Part shown: positions 58,031-64,000 of the stretch, in pieces
How the letters are laid out: every line of letters starts with the position of its first letter
Position numbering within the stretch: the stretch's first letter is position 1
Assembly (NCBI RefSeq): GCF_014764445.1
Contig: NZ_CP061721.1
Coordinates: forward strand, 1,550,001-1,614,000
From: Pseudarthrobacter sp. BIM B-2242
Lineage (GTDB): Bacteria > Actinomycetota > Actinomycetes > Actinomycetales > Micrococcaceae
DNA length: 64,000 nucleotides
Direction: 5' to 3'
Program-made: the position numbers and the translations under genes
Notes under the pieces: model-generated
Databases searched by the model: none
Told to the model about the DNA's origin: nothing
What the model saw: the letters and a program-made list of their open reading frames with translations, nothing else

Positions 58031-58600
58031 CTAGACGCGGGCACCGTCGTCGTTCTCATCCTTTTCCTGGGGCAGCTTCATAATCAGGTAGACCACGGAC
58101 AGCAGGAAAGCAGCCACCATTCCCAATATCGCCAGCAGCGGCGCTGACCGCCAGAACATCACGGACAGGAGCAGGGCCACGGGGGCGCCGACTGCCCCCA
58201 GCCACGCGAGCACGGTCAGCGGATCTGTTCCGGCCAGGCTTGGCGGTTCGTCCGGAACGAAGTCGCCGCCGTCGTCCTCCACGTCGTAGTCACGCGGGCC
58301 GGCGGCCTGGCTGTCCTGGGGGTACCGGCCCAGGCCCAGGGGATCGAAGTCGCGGAAAGTCGCGGACCGTCCGGGCACGTCAGCCGGACGGTCCGGTGTC
58401 GGGTCCTTTGCATCGGGGCGGGCAGCCTCCTTGGCGGGATTTCCGGCACCGGCATCGCCGTGATCCGAGGGAACGGAGTCGCCGTCCGCCGTGCTGCTGC
58501 CGCCGGGGGACTTCCCTTCCAGCCGGGCAACAAGGTCCAGCCAGACCGCATCGTCCTGGTTTGCACTCTGGTCCGGTGAGCCGGAATCAGGCCTGGTCAT
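58031..58600 (-). CDS. Hypothetical membrane protein with acidic cytoplasmic region
   Basis: This 189-residue protein is unrecognised. The first 130 residues are Asp/Pro/Gly-rich and look disordered (for example DADGDSVPSDHGDAG-type stretches). Two transmembrane helices follow (VLAWLGAVGAPVALLLSVMF and APLLAILGMVAAFLLSVVYL), and the C-terminus is charged. ATG 58600 has an AGGAGG site nine bases upstream; GTG 58609 is a less likely start. It overlaps the end of the upstream hydrolase by 14 bases and is probably coupled to it. No function is proposed. Confidence 0.8.
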   Translation of the reverse strand: MTRPDSGSPDQSANQDDAVWLDLVARLEGKSPGGSSTADGDSVPSDHGDAGAGNPAKEAARPDAKDPTPDRPADVPGRSATFRDFDPLGLGRYPQDSQAAGPRDYDVEDDGGDFVPDEPPSLAGTDPLTVLAWLGAVGAPVALLLSVMFWRSAPLLAILGMVAAFLLSVVYLIMKLPQEKDENDDGARV

Positions 58601-59387
58601 GGGCCGCACCCTCCTGGAAGCGGGACGATGCCGTGTCCGCCAGGACCGTCCGGATGAATTCCACGGACCCGCGGAAGATGTCCTCGGCGTCGTGATCCAG
58701 CGTTGCCACGTGGTAGCTGTTCTCGAGGGACGTCAAAGTTAGCGGGGCGTTGGTCAGGCCGCGCCGCAGCGCAACGATGCTGGAGTCTGAGATCACATGG
58801 TCCACTGTCGAACGGAACACGCGGACCGGTGCCGTGACGCGGGGGAGCAGCCGAATGGTGTCCTTGAACATTTTGTTCAGTTCGTGCGCAGCAGCCACGG
58901 GTGTCCGGGGATAGGCGCCCTCGTCCATGCCCGGTTTCAGGATGTCGTTGGCAATTGCCGGCGTACTCTTCAGCACGAGCTTCAGGATTCCGGCCAGCGG
59001 CGCGCGCGGATCATCGATCACCAGCCCGGGGTTCACCAGGATGACGCCACTGACCGGCCTCGTTGCGGCGATCCGCAGCGCCAGTGCGCCGCCCATGCTC
59101 AGCCCCGCGGCGAACACGTGGTCACACTCCTTCTCAAGCTCCAGGTAAGCGTTGTCCAGCGCTGCATGCCACTGTGTCCAACGGGTCCGGGCCAACTCCT
59201 GCCAGCTGGTGCCGTGACCGGGCAACAACGGCATACGCACGGCGAATCCGGCATCGGCCAGCGACCGGGCCCAGGTGCGGAGCCCGTGGGGGCTGCCCGT
59301 GAACCCGTGGGACAACACCACGCCGATCCGGGCGCCGTCGCCGGCGGCAGGGCTGCTGAACGGGCTGTGATCCGGAAGGCTGGTCAT
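58587..59387 (-). CDS. Alpha/beta hydrolase (carboxylesterase/monoacylglycerol lipase-like)
   Basis: The 266-residue protein is an alpha/beta hydrolase of the short esterase type. The oxyanion motif is VVLSHGFTGSPHGL, the nucleophile Ser is in AAGLSMGGALAL, and His is in YHVATLDHD. A short cap includes PGHGTSWQELA. Relatives split monoacylglycerols or short esters. It is the second of two tandem paralogues, overlapping its upstream neighbour by four bases. Substrate is not determinable from motifs. Confidence 0.9.
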   Translation of the reverse strand: MTSLPDHSPFSSPAAGDGARIGVVLSHGFTGSPHGLRTWARSLADAGFAVRMPLLPGHGTSWQELARTRWTQWHAALDNAYLELEKECDHVFAAGLSMGGALALRIAATRPVSGVILVNPGLVIDDPRAPLAGILKLVLKSTPAIANDILKPGMDEGAYPRTPVAAAHELNKMFKDTIRLLPRVTAPVRVFRSTVDHVISDSSIVALRRGLTNAPLTLTSLENSYHVATLDHDAEDIFRGSVEFIRTVLADTASSRFQEGAAHDQA

Positions 59388-60202
59388 CGAGTCTCCGAGG
59401 AGTGTGAGGTGTCTGCGTTGCCGGCGTGGCTTGTCATGGGGGCGGAGTGGTCAAGGAAGAACTGGCGGGAACGCGCGAATATTTCCGGAGCGTCAACGTC
59501 CAGCGTGGCTACATGGCCGCTGTTGCGGAGTTCCACCACTTCGGCCAGCCGGGGACCGAGCCTGCGTTGCAGGGTCGAGAGCGAGGTGGGCGGCACCACG
59601 GCGTCCGCCCGGGATTTGAAGACCTGCACCGGGGCGTCCACTTTATGCAGCCCGCGAACGGCCGCACCGAACAGCCTCTTGAGCTCATGGACTGCCGCCA
59701 GCGGCGTGCGGGAGTAGTCACCGTCTTCGGTGGCTGCCGCCGTCGGCTGTTCCTCCTGGATGGGGATAGTGGTGCGCTGGAAATACTTGAGGACTCCGAT
59801 GACGCGCACCCGGCGGTCGTAGAAGCTGAGCCCCGGATTCACCACCGAGACGCCTGCCACAGGATGACGGGAGGCCGTCAGCAGGGCGATGGCTCCGCCC
59901 ATCGAGAGGCCCGCCACGAAACAGCGTTCGGTGCGTGCATCCAGGTCCTGATACGCCGTTTCGAAGGTCTCGTACCATTGGCGCCAGTTCGAGCGTGCCA
60001 GCTGCCGCCAGTCCGTGCCGTGGCCGGGAAGGAGGGGAACGGATACGGCGAACCCCTGGGCGGCCAGGTCTTCAGCCCAGGGCAGGACACTCAACGGACT
60101 TCCGGTGAATCCGTGGCAGATTGCGATCCCCGTGCCGGCATTGGGACCGTGGCCGGGGTAGCTGAAAGCGGCAGGCCTGGGCGGAGTGCTGCTTTCTGTC
60201 AT
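59384..60202 (-). CDS. Alpha/beta hydrolase, tandem paralogue
   Basis: The 272-residue protein shares the layout of its neighbour: AICHGFTGSPLSVLP oxyanion motif, PLLPGHGTDWRQLA, nucleophile in AGLSMGGAIALL and His in SGHVATLDVD. The two are clearly duplicated genes, and similar pairs occur near acyltransferase and fadD genes in actinobacteria. It is divergent from the acyltransferase at 60314. A lipid-ester substrate is plausible but inferred. Confidence 0.9.
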   Translation of the reverse strand: MTESSTPPRPAAFSYPGHGPNAGTGIAICHGFTGSPLSVLPWAEDLAAQGFAVSVPLLPGHGTDWRQLARSNWRQWYETFETAYQDLDARTERCFVAGLSMGGAIALLTASRHPVAGVSVVNPGLSFYDRRVRVIGVLKYFQRTTIPIQEEQPTAAATEDGDYSRTPLAAVHELKRLFGAAVRGLHKVDAPVQVFKSRADAVVPPTSLSTLQRRLGPRLAEVVELRNSGHVATLDVDAPEIFARSRQFFLDHSAPMTSHAGNADTSHSSETR

Positions 60203-60313
60203 GACACCATCGTGTCACTGTTCGGGACAAATCTCACTAGAGTAGGGTTGCATTGAAGTGCTGGCCCGGCCCACCAAAGGGCCGGCCGGCAGGCTTCCGG
60301 AGAGGTTCGAGAC

Positions 60314-61036
60314 GTGTTCTATTGGGTCATGAAAAGGATCTTCCTGGGGCCGGTGCTGCGGCTGCTTTTCCGCCCCTGGGTCAAAGGCCTGGACAACATT
60401 CCCGCAGAGGGCGCGGCCATCATTGCCTCGAACCATCTGTCGTTCTCCGATTCGATCTTTATGCCGCTGATGGTTCCCAGGCCGGTTATATTCCTGGCCA
60501 AGTCCGAGTACTTCACAGGTACCGGTGTGAAAGGCCGCCTGACGGCCATGTTCTTCCGGCTCACCAACCAGCTGCCGATGGACAGGTCCGGCGGGGCGGC
60601 ATCGGCGGTGTCGCTGAACGCCGGCATGGATGTCCTCACCAGCGGGGGGCTGCTGGGGATCTACCCGGAGGGGACGCGCAGCCCGGATTCACGCCTGTAC
60701 CGCGGCAAAGTGGGCGTGGCCAAGCTGGCGCTGCAGGCGGGGGTCCCGGTGATCCCGGTGGCGATGATCGGAACGGACAAAGTCCAGCCCATCGGCAAAC
60801 GCCTGCCGAATATCCGCCGGATCGGCATGATTTTTGGTGCTCCGCTGGACTTCAGCCAGTATGCCGCTCAGGCCGGGGACAGGGAGGTGCAGCGCAAGGT
60901 CACCGACGAGATTATGTTCGAGCTGATGCGCCTCTCCGGCCAGGAATATGTGGATGAGTACGCAGCAGTGGTCAAGCTCCGGCTCGCGGGGGCTGCGACC
61001 ACCGACGCTGACGGCAAGGGCCCGGCCGCGGCCTGA
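60314..61036 (+). CDS. 1-acylglycerol-3-phosphate acyltransferase family protein
   Basis: The 240-residue protein is a PlsC-type acyltransferase with His-x4-Asp in IIASNHLSFSDSIFMP, the LLGIYPEGTRSPD motif and GVPVIPVAMIGTDK. GTG 60314 follows GGAGAGG. A related acyltransferase sits at 42927; this copy may act on a different acceptor such as a glycolipid precursor. It is divergent from the two hydrolases and 71 bases before DAHP synthase. Confidence 0.92.
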   Translation: MFYWVMKRIFLGPVLRLLFRPWVKGLDNIPAEGAAIIASNHLSFSDSIFMPLMVPRPVIFLAKSEYFTGTGVKGRLTAMFFRLTNQLPMDRSGGAASAVSLNAGMDVLTSGGLLGIYPEGTRSPDSRLYRGKVGVAKLALQAGVPVIPVAMIGTDKVQPIGKRLPNIRRIGMIFGAPLDFSQYAAQAGDREVQRKVTDEIMFELMRLSGQEYVDEYAAVVKLRLAGAATTDADGKGPAAA

Positions 61037-61107
61037 CTGTGACGCCGCTCTCGGGACGCGTGACGGCCGGGTATTCCGAAGCCTCCGGAGCGCATTAGTC
61101 TTAGATA

Positions 61108-62499
61108 GTGACTGAGCTATCTGCAAAACCTGCCTTTTCGCTGTCCAGCACCGCCCAGAGCGGAGCGGCCAATTATCCTGGCCTTGATGACTGGCGGGAC
61201 CTTCCGATCTCCCAGCAGCCGAGCTGGCAGGACAAGGACGTTTTCGACGCCTCGGTCCGCGAACTCTCCATGCTCCCGCCGCTGGTTTTTGCCGGCGAGG
61301 TTGACGTCCTGCGTGAACGGCTGGCAGCTGCGGCCCAGGGCAAGGCGTTCCTGCTCCAGGGCGGTGATTGTGCCGAGACCTTCGAGGCGGCCACTGCGGA
61401 CAAGATCAGCGCCCGCGTCAAGACCATCCTGCAGATGGCCGTGGTTCTCACTTACGGCGCAGCGATGCCTGTCATCAAAATGGGCCGCATGGCCGGGCAG
61501 TTCGCCAAGCCCCGCTCCTCCAATGACGAGACCCGCGACGGCGTCACTCTCCCGGCCTACCGCGGCGACATCGTCAACGGGTACGAATTCACCCCGGAAT
61601 CCCGCGGCCACGACGCCTCCCGGATGCTCCGGGCGTACCACACGTCAGCCTCAACGTTGAACCTCATCAGGGCCTTCACGCAGGGCGGCTTCGCCGATTT
61701 GCGCTCCGTGCACCAGTGGAACAAGGGCTTTACGGAGAACCCCGCCCACGCACGTTACGAGTCCCTGGCCCGTGACATCGACCGCGCCATCAAGTTCATG
61801 GCCTCCTGCGGAGCCGACTTCGAAGCGCTCAAGCGCGTGGAGTTCTTCGCGAGCCACGAAGCCCTGCTGCTGGACTACGAGCGGGCACTGACGCGGATCG
61901 ATTCCCGCACCGGCTTCCCCTACGACACCTCCGCGCACTTCCTGTGGATCGGTGAGCGCACGCGCGAACTCGACCATGCCCACATCGATTTCCTGTCCCG
62001 GGTCCGCAACCCGATCGGCGTGAAGCTGGGTCCTTCCACCACCGGCGACGACGCCCTGCGCCTCATCGACAAACTGGACCCGGAACGCGAACCGGGCCGC
62101 CTGACCTTCATCACGCGCATGGGTGCGGGAAACATCCGCGAGAAGCTCCCCGCCGTCGTCGAAAAGGTCACGGCCTCCGGCGCGCAGGTCCTTTGGGTCA
62201 CGGATCCCATGCACGGGAACACGGTCACGTCCCCCAACGGCTACAAGACGCGAAATTTCGACGACGTCATTGACGAAGTGCGCGGGTTCTTCGAAGTGCA
62301 CCACGCCCTGGGCACCGTCCCCGGCGGCCTGCACGTGGAGATGACCGGCGACGACGTCGCTGAATGCCTGGGCGGCGCCGATCCTGTTGACCAGGAAGCC
62401 TTCCTCGACCGGTACGAGTCCGTCTGCGACCCCCGCCTCAACCACATGCAGTCCCTTGAGATGGCGTTCTTGGTGGCCGGAGCACTGGCCAAGCACTGA
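61108..62499 (+). CDS. aroG: Class II DAHP synthase
   Basis: This enzyme makes DAHP, the first compound of the shikimate pathway, from PEP and erythrose 4-phosphate. The 463-residue protein has the class II features FLLQGGDCAETFEA (metal Cys), GRMAGQFAKPRSS, VEFFASHEALLLDYE and WVTDPMHGNT. GTG 61108 lies seven bases after TAGTCT (61096-61101), so the mRNA may be leaderless. The order with a PknL-like kinase gene matches mycobacteria (Rv2176-Rv2178c, from memory). A terminator follows. Confidence 0.96.
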   Translation: MTELSAKPAFSLSSTAQSGAANYPGLDDWRDLPISQQPSWQDKDVFDASVRELSMLPPLVFAGEVDVLRERLAAAAQGKAFLLQGGDCAETFEAATADKISARVKTILQMAVVLTYGAAMPVIKMGRMAGQFAKPRSSNDETRDGVTLPAYRGDIVNGYEFTPESRGHDASRMLRAYHTSASTLNLIRAFTQGGFADLRSVHQWNKGFTENPAHARYESLARDIDRAIKFMASCGADFEALKRVEFFASHEALLLDYERALTRIDSRTGFPYDTSAHFLWIGERTRELDHAHIDFLSRVRNPIGVKLGPSTTGDDALRLIDKLDPEREPGRLTFITRMGAGNIREKLPAVVEKVTASGAQVLWVTDPMHGNTVTSPNGYKTRNFDDVIDEVRGFFEVHHALGTVPGGLHVEMTGDDVAECLGGADPVDQEAFLDRYESVCDPRLNHMQSLEMAFLVAGALAKH

Positions 62500-62504
62500 C
62501 CGTC

Positions 62505-62548
62505 AAAAGGGTGCCTCCCGGACTTCGTGTCTCGGGAGGCACCCTTTT
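62505..62548. terminator. Terminator between DAHP synthase and PASTA kinase
   Basis: AAAAGGGTGCCTCCCG (62505-62520) pairs perfectly with CGGGAGGCACCCTTTT (62533-62548) over 16 bases, and inner GAC/GTC extends the stem. A T-run follows on the plus strand. Confidence 0.93.
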
Positions 62549-62583
62549 TGTCTTTCCGGCAGTTGCAGGCCGTGGAAACCCGG

Positions 62584-64000
62584 TTACACCACCGTGATGG
62601 TGACGACGGAACCTTCCGGGACTTCTTCCCCAACGGGGTCCTGGTCCCGGACCGTGCCGAAGAAGCCGCCGAGGATGTTGTTGACCCGTACCTCGAAGCC
62701 CAAGGCTTCCAGGCCCTTGCGGGCTTCTGTGGCCTGCTTGCCGATGAAGCTGGGCACCTCGACCATTCGGGGGCCCTTCGAGATGGTCAGGGTCACGGTG
62801 CCGCCCCTGGTCAGGGTGCCGTTCGCCGGGGACTGGCTGACAACCGATCCTTCGGGGACTTTGCGGTCGAAGACCTCCTCGGGTGCGACGTCGGCCGTCA
62901 GCCCCGCAGCTTCGATGGCGGCGACGGCCGCGTCTTCCTCCTGTCCCACAACAGAGGGCACCGGAATCGGCTGCGGGCCTTTGGACACGGTCAGGTTGAC
63001 CGGGGTGCCGTGCCGTGCCGGCGTGCCGGCGGCCGGATCCTGGGCGAGCACCGTGCCGGCGGCCGCGGCTTCATCAAACTGTTCCGTGACGTTTCCCAGA
63101 GCCATTTCGGCCTGGTTGAGTGCCACCTTGGCTTCCTCCAGTGTTCCGCCGGTCAGCGTGGGCAGCTCGTACAGCTGTGGCCCTTTGGAAACAAACAGCG
63201 CCACGGGCTGGAACTTCCGGATCTCTTGTCCGGCCGCAGGGTCGGAGCCCACCACCAGTCCCGAGGGGATATCGTCGTCAAAAACGTCGGTGGTCCGTGA
63301 CTGGAAGCCCGCCTCGCTGAGGAGCTGCTGTGCCTGTGAGACTGACTTGTTGGCGACCGACGGAATGGTCGCCGACGCCCCGGGACCCATGCCGAAGAAC
63401 CAGCCGGCCCCCGTGGCAAGCAGGGCGATAATGATCAGCACCACAACCCATAGGATTCCGCGGCGCCGGGGGTTTCCTTCGCGCAGGCTCCGGACCGGCG
63501 TGGCCGCAGCCCTCGACCGGGCCTTCTCGTCTTCCCTGTCCTGTTTGCGCTGCGCGCGTTTGCTGAGGGCCGCGGCGGGCTGGTTCCTGTCATCCTCTGC
63601 GTAGGGCAGGTGCTGTGTGTACGAACGGTCGGGCTCATCCGGTGGATACAGGGCATGCGGTGCATGGGGGGAGTGCGGCTGGCGCGGCGGTTGCGGCGGC
63701 TGGGCCCGGGGCCGGGGAAGGGACGACAGCGCGGCGGTTGGATTGCTGGTCCGTGCAATGACCTCGGTGGGACTCTGTTGCCCGGCAGGGACGGCGGCCG
63801 GGGGCCGGAGGTCCAGCTCGGCATTCGTGAGGTTGGTCCGGATGTGGCGGAGCTCCTGGAGCAGGGCATGGCCATCCACGGGGCGGTTTTCGGGATCGTT
63901 GGCGGTACACCACTGGACGAGTTCGTCCATCTCGGCGGCCAGCCCGGGCACCAGGGCCGACGGCGGTCCAACAGTTTCGTTGACGTGCTTGTAGGCGACC
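62584..64000 (-). CDS. PASTA-domain Ser/Thr protein kinase, C-terminal part (5' end off the window)
   Basis: The frame runs off the right edge, so most of the kinase domain is missing. What remains is the end of the kinase C-lobe (VAYKHVNETVGPPSALVP, NDPENRPVDGHALLQEL) and a Pro/Arg-rich juxtamembrane linker. Next come a transmembrane helix (ILWVVVLIIIALLATGAGWF) and four extracellular PASTA repeats, each opening with a Pro-Ser/Thr such as IPSV, LPTL, VPSV and VPSF. This is the layout of PknB/PknL kinases that sense peptidoglycan fragments. Its neighbour DAHP synthase suggests a PknL orthologue. GarA at 47635 is a plausible target. Catalytic residues cannot be seen. Confidence 0.93.
   Translation of the reverse strand, partial: VAYKHVNETVGPPSALVPGLAAEMDELVQWCTANDPENRPVDGHALLQELRHIRTNLTNAELDLRPPAAVPAGQQSPTEVIARTSNPTAALSSLPRPRAQPPQPPRQPHSPHAPHALYPPDEPDRSYTQHLPYAEDDRNQPAAALSKRAQRKQDREDEKARSRAAATPVRSLREGNPRRRGILWVVVLIIIALLATGAGWFFGMGPGASATIPSVANKSVSQAQQLLSEAGFQSRTTDVFDDDIPSGLVVGSDPAAGQEIRKFQPVALFVSKGPQLYELPTLTGGTLEEAKVALNQAEMALGNVTEQFDEAAAAGTVLAQDPAAGTPARHGTPVNLTVSKGPQPIPVPSVVGQEEDAAVAAIEAAGLTADVAPEEVFDRKVPEGSVVSQSPANGTLTRGGTVTLTISKGPRMVEVPSFIGKQATEARKGLEALGFEVRVNNILGGFFGTVRDQDPVGEEVPEGSVVTITVV

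Overview
The window is a stretch of high-GC actinobacterial chromosome. It most resembles Arthrobacter or Pseudarthrobacter (Micrococcaceae). The reasons are the 16S/23S/5S rRNA sequences, the tRNA-free 16S-23S spacer, several GTG/TTG and possibly leaderless starts, and gene order that matches mycobacterial chromosomes as I remember them. No insertion sequence, phage gene, CRISPR array or plasmid function was seen. Most of the window is housekeeping chromosome with catabolic cassettes set into it.

Region 1 (1-8203, minus strand) is an L-arabinose locus: a LacI-type regulator, then araB-araD-araA, an aldose epimerase and a GH127 beta-L-arabinofuranosidase cut by the left edge. A LacI-type operator sits inside the araB promoter. 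Region 2 (8504-15514) holds a CPBP-family membrane protease gene, a strongly G/T-rich tract, and a complete rRNA operon with recognisable processing stems, 5S and a terminator.

Region 3 (15892-26813, plus strand) is a conserved actinobacterial information-processing cluster: a repeat-rich TPR protein, a HAD phosphatase, a small protein, tlyA, nadK, recN, pyrG, a Nudix hydrolase, xerD and a MutT-like Nudix hydrolase. Region 4 (26907-37091) is metabolic. It has a propionate (2-methylcitrate cycle) operon gntR-prpD-prpB-prpC divergent from prpE, then a CitA/CitB-type two-component system divergent from a DctA dicarboxylate transporter. Together these would let the cell use propionate and C4-dicarboxylates.

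Region 5 (37345-45469) resumes the conserved cluster: parA-like, scpA, scpB, rluB, tyrA, cmk, plsC-like and der, with many stop/start overlaps, then tRNA-Pro(GGG). Region 6 (45485-51117) has an Fpg/Nei glycosylase, a membrane protein, then gcvH-garA-ftsR-DUF151-merR, another conserved actinobacterial block, and an orphan ParA-type ATPase.

Region 7 (51408-64000) holds pyruvate carboxylase, a long-chain acyl-CoA synthetase, a ROK glucokinase, a small membrane protein, two tandem alpha/beta hydrolases, an acyltransferase, class II DAHP synthase, and the C-terminal part of a PASTA-domain Ser/Thr kinase cut by the right edge. GarA, a known target of such kinases in relatives, lies in the same window. 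Convergent gene pairs are mostly separated by long perfect hairpins.

I found no clear new defence or mobile system. The most unusual items are the ERKPYGDR-repeat/TPR protein beside the rRNA operon, the GT-rich tract ahead of that operon, and several uncatalogued operator-like dyads.
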